A DNA stretch of 64,000 nucleotides from Archegozetes longisetosus (taxonomy: Eukaryota > Arthropoda > Arachnida > Sarcoptiformes > Trhypochthoniidae), in contig JAEMBT020000002.1 of the NCBI GenBank assembly GCA_018873245.2, positions 7,724,001 through 7,788,000 on the forward strand, in the 5' to 3' direction. Below, one piece after another: positions 24,871 through 34,598 of the stretch. A program made the translations under genes and the position numbers. Each line of letters starts with the position of its first letter. Position 1 is the stretch's first letter. Under the pieces are notes generated by a model that saw only the letters and a list, made by a program, of their open reading frames with translations, was not told the origin of the DNA and ran no database searches.

Positions 24871-26940
24871 GCGCGTCAATTTTTTGCCAAATTTGATTTT
24901 TAATTTACTTTGATTACTATATTGAATATTCTACAAGTTTTTCAATATCTTCGATACTATGGTCTGATGGAAAACACGCCATTACAACGAATCACTTCTA
25001 GTCACTACCAAGGATTGTTAAGTTTTTAAGTGTATATATAACTCGTTTTCTTATTTTCACTATAATCAAGCCATTGATGACAAAATAAACACTTGTTTGT
25101 CACGTCGCGACTTATGGTAGATCTGAAAACTCTTGAAGGCTTTTTTATTACTGAAGAATATTGTTTTCAACTGAATGTAATATTGAGTTTACATTATCTT
25201 AGTTTGATCGACAGAAAAACTATATAAAGTTGGTAGCCAATCAAATTTGTCTGAAAAGCATAACTTATTTTTAAAGGGATAAAAACAAAGTAATAATCGT
25301 CCTAAACTGGAAATTGTAAAATTTAAATCAAGTTTCTTTCTTCTAAAACAAGTCATTTTACTCAACAATCTGGCATTTAATTATGTATTTTTATCAGAAT
25401 TAGGTTTAATTTGCTTAAAACTAATTAAATGACATAAATCCGGATGTTGTAAATCGGAATATGAGGAAGAAAAATAATTATTATAGTAATTCATGTTAAG
25501 TAAAGTTAAGTTAAGTCAAGTAAAGTTGACAATTATGCGCTAATTCAGGCAAATAAATATAACCGAAGCCTTATCAGTCGTCTTTATTGGCCAAACACAC
25601 GTAAAACCTTTTCGATCCTATTCGAGGTCATCTTAAGACAAACACTGTTATTAAAGGCTTCGATGTGACTCAGGAAAAAATTTGACGCCATTTGGTATAA
25701 CAGTTATGTGAAGTGATGAAAGATTTGATTTCCTCTGTATTTGATTTATATGTACACTTATTTATTGAAGTATTTGAAGCATTTTCACAGTAGAGAAGCT
25801 CAAAAGCTATGATTTACTTATCATCTATGGTACAGGAGGCAAATAGGTCTATGCTTACAGTTAGTGTGCTTACAGTTAATGTGCTTACTATTAATATGCT
25901 TACAGCTCAACATCAAATAACTTATCAAATATTCTTCTAACTATATTTCTTGTCAATGTGAACCAGGACGAGTATAGTTATCGTTCTATCAAATTTCAAC
26001 TCAAATCTGATGACCGAAACACTGGTCTTCTAGATATCTGAAATACATCTTTAAGGTGTTTTACTTATTTTCTTATACAATAAAGCAGTTGTTTTTCTTA
26101 CAAATAATTAAGTACAAGTTTAGGAGTTTAGTAAAGTTTAGTAAAGTTTGAGGAAAACTTCGAGGTGAGTAAAAAAGAGGAACAAAAAAGAGGAATAAAA
26201 AGAGTCCTTGAATTATTCATACACCAAGTATTGTACTTTAGCAGTATTATCCTTAGCAGGTATTATCCTTTGCGGGAGTCATGCAAGAGAAACAGAAGAA
26301 CAGGTGAGTTCTCCTCTAAAGTTACTTCAAACTCAGGGCCAATTAATAGCATGTTCGCACGCATTGCTTTCAAATGGGCTCCAGTCCGGTCTCCATTTAA
26401 CTATATCTATATATCTGATCTTGTCAACTCTCAACTATTATCACTTGACTTACCGATAAATTCTATTTCAAAGCCTTGCGGTGCCTTCAGTATTCTTCGA
26501 GTCCACGCAGATCGTAAAACTTCCAGCGAAAAATCTGTTCCTCCAATTAATAAACTTGAAGGATAGAGAAACCCTAAAAACTCCAATTGCGCTAAACAGC
26601 CCACAAGATATGGGTTCCAAACACTTATTGAGTTCTCATTAACAAACTCGTTGAATAAACTCCAACCATCGATTTTATTGCACGTGCATCTGATTGTTGG
26701 TGAAGTTGATTCAATAGCAAAATAGGTTTCTGACTCATTCAAACTGAAAGCCGTTGGCGATATCTGATTGTTATTATCTGGCCAACTATGAGATCTAATA
26801 TTATCCAATTGTGGCAAAACTATATTTTCATCACTATTTTGGTAACAACTCTGGCATTTACGAAAACACACCACAATGCAGTTCGGAGTCAAACGAACGT
26901 TTTTAGTTCTATTATCAAAACTCTTAAAAGATGGACTCAT
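17438..26940 (-). CDS. storkhead-box winged-helix protein (STOX / knockout homologue)
   Basis: Winged-helix nuclear regulator family that includes Drosophila knockout and human STOX1/STOX2. Minus-strand exons are 26454-26940, 19013-19735 and 17438-18846 (487+723+1409 nt), joined in phase 1 and encoding 872 residues. The N-terminal exon matches the STOX1 N-terminus: SVWNPYLVGCLAQLEFLGFL, then VLRSAWTRRILKAPQGF. The second exon opens GDISFIETSLVNQTQF, matching the conserved SQSQFVPLGE stretch, and carries the winged helix with MELPSEKILRNSLKTLVQER and KDCFIA. The rest is long, polar, Ser/Asn/Thr-rich and probably disordered, with FSSQFPERK resembling STOX2 FSAQFPPEE. The C-terminus runs into a minisatellite. 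A GTTAGT just before the stop could be a donor, so the true end is less certain than the rest. Confidence 0.85.
20086..20159. repeat. dispersed hairpin repeat, copy 2
   Basis: CTATACAGTGCTCTAGAG...ATCTCTAAC on the left and ACCACTTTATAGCACTCACC on the right. The right arm is nearly identical to those near 28112 and 51324. Confidence 0.55.
21648..21705. repeat. repeated AGTAAAACCTC words, possible transposon end
   Basis: TAGTAAAACCTCCTTACAGTAAAACCTCATTA then GCAAAATCTCATTAAAATCTCG. This resembles the end of a pogo-type DNA transposon. A matching opposite end is not obvious. Confidence 0.3.
22189..22254. repeat. short tandem repeat, CTTAAATC unit
   Basis: Six to seven imperfect copies of ACTTAAATCTA-like words in the STOX intron. 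Confidence 0.6.
24839..24867. repeat. (TC)n microsatellite
   Basis: An uninterrupted run of about 14 TC dinucleotides in the STOX intron. Confidence 0.95.
25851..25907. repeat. 16-bp tandem repeat, about 3.5 copies
   Basis: Units of TGCTTACAGTTAATG type repeated in the STOX intron. Confidence 0.75.
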
Positions 26941-27033
26941 AATAACTTTCTTTTTCTTTTCAACTTATATAATGTTTACACTCAAGCATAAAAGCATTAT
27001 TTCCACAAAGAACTAAATTATCAAAGCACTGAG

Positions 27034-27160
27034 TGGGGCTCTAATACTGAGGCTGAAGCCCTAATACAGAGGTTCTTATACTGAGGCTCTAATAGAGAGG
27101 TTTTATACTGAGGCTCATACACTGAGGCTCTTATACTGACTGAGGCTCTAATGCCGACTG
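27034..27160. repeat. GAGGCTCTAATACT minisatellite
   Basis: About eight imperfect copies of a 14-20 bp unit built from ACTGAGGCTCTAATA and ACTGAGGCTCTTATA. It lies about 100-220 bp upstream of the STOX start codon, so it may sit in the STOX promoter or leader. Confidence 0.8.
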
Positions 27161-28061
27161 AAGAGCGGAGCCTTACATGCGATACTTGTCTAATAATGAA
27201 AAAAGATCTCGTGTATATACATCACGAGAAAAAGCCAAACCCACTAACACTAACCCTGCAGGTTATAAACTCGATAAACATGCAGGTGTTTCAGGTGTTT
27301 CGCAGCGTTACTCTTGTCATACATTATGTTTTCTTGCTTACATTGCTTCGCATTCTTTCTATCATTTATTAGAACAACTAAACATTTCGGATTATATACA
27401 CTATACAATGTTTCTTACATTTTCTACACAATCTTATTTACAATACTTCTATTTACTCGTTTCTACATTTTTCCTAATTCTTAATTGTTTTTTGCTTCAC
27501 TTAATCGTATTATAAAAGTAGAAAAGTTTACCAATTTTTTGTTTGGTTATGAATTGAATGCTCTATGAAATTAATAAATAAATATTAACTTTTGATGTAT
27601 TCCAATCTTATGAATTGCTTTATTTCGAAGCCATCGAGCGAAAAATTCTGAAATAACAAGGAAATCAGTTATCAACTAATTGTTTAAAAAAACAAATATT
27701 GATTTTGCATTACAACTAATATCAATCAAATTTGAGTTGAGAACACACTCGGTCAAAATTACGGAAATTTTGCATTAAACAAGTTTTGAGATTGAAAAAC
27801 ATTATCAATATGTTGCTAAAAGTTAATTGAATTTCCTTTAATGAAAAGGATTAGCTTCAGTGAATAGCATTGAAAATGAAATTCAATCACAAATTCTTTT
27901 ATCAAACCAGTAAACACCAAACAAAGATTAAACACTTTTCTCATTACTGATTCAACTTATAAATTATGTTTCAACATAACTATTAAGGAAATTGAAACAT
28001 ATTTCGAGCAAGTAAATAACAAGAGTTATTGAAAACCTATAAGGAATGGATAGGTTCTAAG

Positions 28062-28129
28062 GATCAATGCTATAAAGTGCTGCTTTCAATTCAAATAACA
28101 TTAACAGATGAAACTTTATAGCACTGACC
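28062..28129. repeat. dispersed hairpin repeat, copy 3
   Basis: TGCTATAAAGTGCTGCTTTC on the left pairs with GAAACTTTATAGCACTGACC on the right. It is the same family as the copies near 11690, 20086 and 51283. Confidence 0.6.
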
Positions 28130-28466
28130 AAACCATGTCCTCATAAAGCTAGCCTTAGGGCATAGCCAGTTCTCATCAAATCAGCCGAACCTCATATCGA
28201 TTTTATCATATTTAATACGAGACTTTATATGGAAAAACTCAAATACTATCATTAGACTAGAATAAAGTTATTAATTCAGGTTTATATGTAATGGTTTGGT
28301 TCCAGATCAAAACAATTTAGATTTGTTACGACCAGATTACGAGACCATCAATTCTATTGCACTATTTTTTGGCTCTAATCATATGCAAATAAATGATTTG
28401 AGTTCAAAGATAGCGCGTTATCGCTTCAAATAATTTTAAATTGATTTCAATTCGTTACCTTTCAGA

Positions 28467-30944
28467 TTATCTTGAATGATAGCTTTGATTAACATTCAGT
28501 GGAGGATTGCCCATAAATTGTGAATTCGTTTGAGTTACATATTGAGGCGCGATGTTCCCGTACGTTTGAGCGGACATCATATTATAGTTTGACTCATTGT
28601 AGTCATAATCATTCGTTTGATTTGACGTTTGCCTTAGATATGAATCTCGATTACCATAAGCGAAATGCGATGCGCTTTGTACTGAGTCAACCAACATGTT
28701 ATTGCTGTCATATTCAGACCCATTAGAATCGTATTGACTTGAATCGAATGGATTAGAATCAGGCCTCGAATTTACATCAATATTCGGGTGACTGAATCGT
28801 GGTTTGAGATTTCTACCTGAGTATTTGTTGAGAGAAGGCTTTTTATTATTCATGTAATAGCTTTTGAAGTTTTTATTCTTATTCAATGGATGTTTATGGA
28901 GTCTATTGGCATTAAAATATCTAAAGTGACTTTTTTCGCTATTACTATGAAAACTATAAGATTTGTTCCTTCCGAAATGATCGTTCGCAATTGTTCTGTG
29001 ATCTCTATATCTCAAACTTTCTTCATATCTTTTACGTGATTCTATAGAGTCTCGCAATTTGACAACAGAAGTGCTTTGAGGTCTCATCTGATTAGAGTTG
29101 GTGCTGTTGTACAATCGAATATATCTTTGCAGAAACGATTCACATTTTTCATAGCTTTTCGGATTGATATGAGTGTCACCAAATAAGACGATTCCCTTAA
29201 CTCCAGCATAAAGTAATGATAAGATTTCGGGTTCAGTATAAAATGATGCGTTATCTATAAGTACACTTTTAATTGCATTTTCTTCAACAAAATTATACGT
29301 AACGTTGAAGGCCTCGTCATTGCAAATAGAGCTAATTGAGCCAATTATGACCTGAGATTTAGCCAATAAACGGCTAACGACTAGCTTCTCGATTTTTTCT
29401 TTTATAAACTTATCTTTTGTGGACATGTCTGTCATTTGAATTTCTTCCTTGTAAAACTTCAAGCATTGTTCATAAGAGTGGTTATCTTGACCGACAATAT
29501 TGTGAAATAGCAATTGTTCATTAAGTTTAATAATTTTATTTCTGAATTCCTGTTTATTATGCGAAACACAGTTTCCTTCACTATCGATATGATATACTTT
29601 GATTCCATGTCTTTTTAATTGTTCGACAATAGAAGTTATTTCACTAATACTTTCAGATATAACAAGAAGTTTATCGATTTTGGTTTGTCCGTATTTTAAT
29701 AGTTGCAAAATAGTTTCTCGAAGCACTTCAGTTTTTCCTGATTTCTTAGGTCCATAAATGGCAACAAAACTAGAAGGCACTATGTCTGGAGCAATACTAA
29801 CTTCGTATGCTTTTTGAATTGAGTCCAACTGGTCTTCAAAGAAGTTGATACTCTTCCTATCATCCATGTTAATTGAAATACCGGTCACAGCAAACTCGAA
29901 AATCGGTTCCAATACTTGTTCAAATACTTTAGGAAATTTGTTCTTCAATTCATATACTGCTCGTGTCTCTAAGAGGTAGTTCTGAACACATCTTAATGTC
30001 ATAACTGATACTTTATCACAATTTGATGCAAATGTATTACACCGGACTGTTATTTCATCAAAAATAAAATCTGTTTCTTGTGGCTCAAACTCAGACAAAT
30101 TGAATGACGACAGATGATGACTAGTTTTGTCAATCAATTTGGATTCGATGCCTTGAATTATACCGAAAACCACTTTGGGAGAAACACTCGTTGGATTTGT
30201 ATCAATTAATTGGCTTAATATAAGCATTTGTCCGAATTTGAATTTGCATTCATTGGCATTCTTATTCCGGATATAAGAACATTTAACTTTATTTTCTTCA
30301 ATAATTTCATAACTCATTAATTCAGTACTTAATTCCAGTTTTCTTGATTTCTTCAATGAATTCCAAAGTTCTCGGAGTACAAGAGGAATCAAAGCGTTGA
30401 CATACGATTCGTGATCTTTGTAATGAACCGTTTTGTGATAAGCCTCATCTATGAAATACAATTTCGAGTCTTTGTCTTCAATAAGTAATGGGTTTAAGTC
30501 AAAGATTGTTCTCAAAAACTCTTCAAATGAGTTCGGGATTGCATTGATCTGAACATCAGATTTGGTTAACTTTTTCTGATTATTCTTGCCGTAAATTGAT
30601 TTTCTTCTATAGTTGAGTTGGAGATCTTGTAATACTTTGAGTTTTGATTGAAAGGTATAATTATTATTAGAATCGGAGAACTCATTTATTTGATCATCAA
30701 GGTTATCATCAATTAATACAATGTGTTCTACTTTCACATCATTTTCATCAATCGATGACCTCTGAATATATTGACATCTGTTCAACTTTTTAGTTATAAA
30801 CAAATCTTTGATCACATCAAACGCCAAACTGTTAACAGTTTTGTCATCAATTAACCCATGACTCAAATAATCAAGATCTTGGTCGCAATCGCTCTCGGAA
30901 TCACTTCGATGATCGTTCTCTTCAGCTATTATTTCATTCAACAT
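28467..30944 (-). CDS. senataxin/UPF1-like superfamily 1 pseudo-helicase, truncated
   Basis: Intronless reading frame of 825 residues. Residues 1-350 are acidic then mixed, with no clear domain. Residues 375-600 resemble the first RecA domain of SF1B RNA helicases such as senataxin/Sen1. A Walker A-like GPKKSGKTE lies near 398, KLLVISESISEI near 425, LLAKSQVIIGSISS near 527, a motif II-like LIDNASFYTEPE near 562, and VLFGDTHINPKS near 586. The catalytic DE of motif II is replaced by DN, and no second RecA domain follows. The last 200 residues are low complexity, rich in Ser, Asn, Tyr and Arg (many RY and SRY words), probably disordered. It may bind nucleotide or RNA without helicase activity. 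The lack of introns, unlike most neighbours, could point to a retrocopy origin. The family call is by motif order only. Confidence 0.6.
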   Translation of the reverse strand: MLNEIIAEENDHRSDSESDCDQDLDYLSHGLIDDKTVNSLAFDVIKDLFITKKLNRCQYIQRSSIDENDVKVEHIVLIDDNLDDQINEFSDSNNNYTFQSKLKVLQDLQLNYRRKSIYGKNNQKKLTKSDVQINAIPNSFEEFLRTIFDLNPLLIEDKDSKLYFIDEAYHKTVHYKDHESYVNALIPLVLRELWNSLKKSRKLELSTELMSYEIIEENKVKCSYIRNKNANECKFKFGQMLILSQLIDTNPTSVSPKVVFGIIQGIESKLIDKTSHHLSSFNLSEFEPQETDFIFDEITVRCNTFASNCDKVSVMTLRCVQNYLLETRAVYELKNKFPKVFEQVLEPIFEFAVTGISINMDDRKSINFFEDQLDSIQKAYEVSIAPDIVPSSFVAIYGPKKSGKTEVLRETILQLLKYGQTKIDKLLVISESISEITSIVEQLKRHGIKVYHIDSEGNCVSHNKQEFRNKIIKLNEQLLFHNIVGQDNHSYEQCLKFYKEEIQMTDMSTKDKFIKEKIEKLVVSRLLAKSQVIIGSISSICNDEAFNVTYNFVEENAIKSVLIDNASFYTEPEILSLLYAGVKGIVLFGDTHINPKSYEKCESFLQRYIRLYNSTNSNQMRPQSTSVVKLRDSIESRKRYEESLRYRDHRTIANDHFGRNKSYSFHSNSEKSHFRYFNANRLHKHPLNKNKNFKSYYMNNKKPSLNKYSGRNLKPRFSHPNIDVNSRPDSNPFDSSQYDSNGSEYDSNNMLVDSVQSASHFAYGNRDSYLRQTSNQTNDYDYNESNYNMMSAQTYGNIAPQYVTQTNSQFMGNPPLNVNQSYHSR

Positions 30945-31379
30945 TTCATATCAATTAAGAGTTTAAAATCAAAAATCAAATTCAGACAATATCAAAATCA
31001 GTTATTAACTAAAAACGTTTGAATTTCAATTAATTTTATATACTGGAAAGCATGTGTTCAGATATCTTATGATTCGTTTATTGGCCTAAAGCATAGAAAA
31101 TTTAGAATAGAAATAACGATCGATTTTTATAGTATAAAAATTGTTCCCATATTTCAACTAAGGCTAAAACTGTTGGTGATACTGAACAATAAAAAGTGTT
31201 TGTTTGACGTAATTTATGACACATTATTGACCCAAAAAGTTATAAACAAGTTGTTTACGCTTTAGCTAAGTGATTCTCAAACTTATGAATAGCTTTAAAT
31301 GAACTATCTACAGCTTTTATCAATAAACTATGTGATTAAGAAGTAATCGATCATATTATCTGTTGAACTACCTGTTAAG
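30945..31379. other. divergent promoter region (helicase-like gene / PPM1K)
   Basis: 435 bp between divergent start codons, probably a shared bidirectional promoter region. No individual element is clear to me. Confidence 0.5.
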
Positions 31380-32787
31380 ATGGCTTTAAAATTGTTGCGA
31401 AATATCGGGATTACTGGCAAATTATGTAGGAGTCTAATGAATAATAAAGCGATCGGAAATAGATTTTATGCCCGAATGTTGTCCGATCCCGAAAACAAAG
31501 GCGAGAGACAAGATCACGTCAACTTCGACATATTGGGCACTTGGTATGATGTGAATCCATTCGTTGATGTCTTATTAACTAACTCACACTCTACACCTCT
31601 ATTATTTTAGGGACAATCGAATCGACTTTCATTTGTTGCTTCAGCAAAGCATAAAACATGGAAAACCTATTCCTAAGATTTCCATTGAAAATATTGGCTT
31701 CGCTAGTGTTTCTGGCAGAAGGGTCACTAATGAAGATGTTTATAAGTAAGTGCCTAATTATCATTTTATTCACAGTATTTTAATCGTTGACATTTTAATT
31801 TCTTAGTGTAACAGAAATCGAGCCAAATCTCTTGTATTTTGCTGTATTTGACGGACACGGAGGTTCTGTCTGTGCGCAGTATTGTAATCAAAATATGGTT
31901 AAACACATCAAATATTGGTTAAACAGAGGAGAAAAAGACTTACAAGTTATTCTCGAGAATGCATTCATTGAAGTGAATAATTCATTTGCGCGTTATGTCA
32001 CTTATAATCCATTTGGTATTTAATTGACTATTTGCATTAAATGTGATAAATGTAATGTGATAATTATATTTTAGTGGAAGAAACTAGTTCTGGAACCACT
32101 GCAACAGTTTGTCTGTTGAGAAACAGTATAGAACTAGTTGTGGCTCACGTCGGAGACAGCAGAGCATTACTTTGTAGAAATGGTATTGTCAATCGACTCA
32201 CGAATGATCACAACGCCAATGTTAAGGCCGAAAAAGTATTATAAACTTTCTAAATAAATATTTTGATTTGTTATAAGGCTTGAATTGATTGTAGGAGCGC
32301 ATCATTAAAAGTAATGGAATGATAAAACACGATAGTTTGGGCAGAGGTCTTGTCAATGGAAGACTAGCTATGACTAGGAGTTTAGGAGATCTGGATTTGA
32401 AACCTTACGGCGTTATTGCATTGCCTGAAACCAGATCTATAGAGGTTAGTTCAAAGTTATCTATCAATTGGTAAGATGTTTCCAGTACTAAAATAAGGTT
32501 TTTATGAATAGATCAAACATGGAAAAGATGCTTTCGTAATATTAACATCGGATGGAATTAATTTTGTGATGAGCGATCAAGAAGTTGTGAATGCAGTTCA
32601 AAGTTGTGGCAAGCCTTTAGAAGCAGCTAAATTCGTAACTGATCAGGCATTACATTATGCGTGTGAAGACAACGCGACAGCAGTTGTGGTGCCATTTGGC
32701 GCGTGGGGAAAGTTTAAGAACCACAGAAGAGATTACAACCAGTTCTATAATTTTGGTCGAGAACTTTCGAATAGTACCAGATTTTAA
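31380..32787 (+). CDS. PPM1K: mitochondrial protein phosphatase PPM1K (BCKDH phosphatase)
   Basis: PP2C-type Mn/Mg-dependent Ser/Thr phosphatase, 364 residues (human 372). Exons are 31380-31543, 31611-31745, 31807-32015, 32075-32235, 32295-32444 and 32512-32787, all in phase. The N-terminus [18 protein letters not shown] is basic and acid-free, fitting a mitochondrial presequence. PPM1K landmarks are [16 protein letters not shown], the metal-binding [81 protein letters not shown]. The last motif is very close to human PPM1K. In mammals it dephosphorylates branched-chain ketoacid dehydrogenase. The start of exon 2 was chosen so that GTWDNRID aligns with human GIWDNRID. Confidence 0.94.
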
Positions 32788-33251
32788 AGATTTGTTATTT
32801 ATTTATTTCCTTTGAGTTTTTTAGATTTTTTATTTTTATAGAATTGTCTCAACTTTAAGAGGTTGTACTATAAACTATCTACATATGTAAATATAATGTT
32901 ACAATCATTTGTATTTCCTCCAGATTCGAGTAAAGCTTCATGATTAAAGTTGTTTTCATCCTAAATCTGTTGAAAACTTTAATATCAGTTTATCTCATTT
33001 ACCAACAATACAGCTTATTAGTTTTATTAACTTGAAGTTGATCTAACTCAGCTTCTTTACTAGTCAATTTTTGAACGTAATTAATGAATGATCCTCTCAA
33101 CAGGACTGAACAATGCGTTGAATCTGCGATTTCTAGAAGCACAACAATAATAAGTCTAACCAATAATAACAATAATTTATTTATTTATTAATTTGGAGTA
33201 ATAAACAGGTATTCATTTGAAACAATCATTTGAAATAATAATTTTTAAGAA
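32788..33251. other. intergenic between PPM1K and KAT8
   Basis: Both flanking genes are on the plus strand. It should contain the PPM1K 3' end and the KAT8 promoter. No repeat or gene signal is seen. Confidence 0.5.
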
Positions 33252-34598
33252 ATGGAAGATTCCAATTCTGGTGCGACCACGGAATTGATGCCAGAAATAG
33301 GAGATCACTATTTGGTCAGGAGATCTGACAATACATGGCGTAAATATGATTTTCTCTATTATCATTTAATTATTTATAACTATCATTAATTTCTAATATT
33401 ATTTCAAAATTGATTTGTTCATAGATCCAGCAGAAATCATAGAAATGCGCCAGAATTCAAACGAAACGGAAGACATGAATATTATGTTCACTACGAAGGA
33501 TTCAACAGACGTTTAGATGAATGGGTTGGACGAGATCGATTTGATTGCATTAACGGATCCGATAAATTGAAGGCTGAAAACGAAGTCAAAAGTGCTGTCA
33601 CCTTCACTGACTCTATCGAACAGTCCGACAGAAAGATCACTAGAAATCAGAAGAGAAAACACGACGAAATCAATCACGTACAGAAGACATTCGCAGAAAT
33701 GGACCCGACCACTGCTGCGCTTGAACGCGAGCACGAGGCCATCACAAAAGTTAAATATGTCGACAGAATTCAGTTCGGCAAGTATGAGATTGACGCCTGG
33801 TATTTCTCACCGTTTCCTGATGAATACGGAAAACAACCAAAACTCTGGATTTGTGAGTATTGTCTCAAATATATGAGACTTGAGAAGACCTATCGATACC
33901 ATCAGTCGGACTGTTGTTGGCGTCAACCACAAGGGAAAGAAATCTACAGAAAGGGAACGATTTCTGTATATGAAGTTGACGGAAAGGACCACAAGATCTA
34001 TTGTCAGAATTTGTGTCTTTTAGCCAAACTATTTCTAGATCACAAGACTCTATTTTTCGACGTGGAACCATTCATTTTCTACATACTATGCGAAGTAGAC
34101 AAACACGGGGCTCATATAGTGGGCTATTTCTCTAAAGAAAAAGAATCTCCCGATGGAAACAACTTAGCCTGCATTCTAACATTACCGCCATATCAGCGTA
34201 AGGGTTACGGAAAGTTTTTGATTGCTTTTAGTTATGAGTTGTCTAAACTCGAATACACCGTTGGATCACCTGAAAAGCCACTCTCAGACTTGGGTAAACT
34301 CAGTTATCGAAGCTATTGGTCGTGGGTTTTGCTCGAGATTTTGAGAGACTTTAGAGGAGTTTTATCTATACGTGACTTGAGTCAAATGACTTCGATCACT
34401 CAAAGTGACATAATTGGGACTTTGCAGTCTCTTAATATGGTCAAATATTGGAAGGGTCAACATGTGATTTGTGTTACACCTAAACTCGTCGAAGAACACT
34501 TGAAAAGTGCTCAATACAAGAGACCCCGACTCACTGTCGACAATTTATGCCTTCGTTGGTCTCCACCGAAGAAACAAAATAAATTCGGCAAAAAATAA
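33252..34598 (+). CDS. KAT8: MYST histone acetyltransferase KAT8/MOF, with frame break in chromo barrel
   Basis: H4K16 acetyltransferase of the MSL/NSL complexes. Exon 1 is 33252-33339 and exon 2 is 33425-34598. The N-terminal half of the chromo barrel reads [10 protein letters not shown] then [14 protein letters not shown] in the spliced frame, but the second half ([19 protein letters not shown]) is in another frame. That spliced frame hits TAG at 33514. One missing base between about 33427 and 33476 would explain it and give 420 residues. Downstream is intact: [20 protein letters not shown]2HC finger CEYCLKYM...YRYH, acetyl-CoA loop [31 protein letters not shown] downstream in-frame acceptor is conceivable but would delete conserved chromo-barrel residues. 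Identity as KAT8 is certain; integrity is not. Confidence 0.93.

Larger units (their letters stand above)
19736..26453 (-). other. 6.7-kb STOX intron
   Basis: Donor GTAAGT on the minus strand next to 26454, acceptor TTTCAG next to 19735. It is far longer than nearly every other intron in the window. I find no coding exon inside it. It contains a hairpin repeat copy near 20086, a TAAAACCTC-rich patch near 21648, short tandem repeats near 22189 and 25851, and a TC microsatellite at 24839. Long introns in developmental regulators often hold enhancers, but no motif here lets me say so directly. Confidence 0.75.
26941..28466. other. intergenic region with minisatellite and hairpin repeat
   Basis: Upstream of STOX and downstream of the helicase-like gene, both on the minus strand. 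It contains the GAGGCTCT minisatellite at 27034-27160 and a hairpin repeat copy at 28062. Short open frames at 27150-27515 have no family resemblance and I do not call them. Confidence 0.55.

Noticed and set aside
26165..26566. Plus-strand open frame near the STOX N-terminal exon
   Set aside because: Overlaps the antisense of the STOX exon, which has clear STOX1 similarity; no family match on the plus strand.
27151..27515. Overlapping plus-strand open frames after the GAGGCTCT repeat
   Set aside because: They begin in or beside the minisatellite, consist largely of hydrophobic AT-rich codons and have no exon structure.
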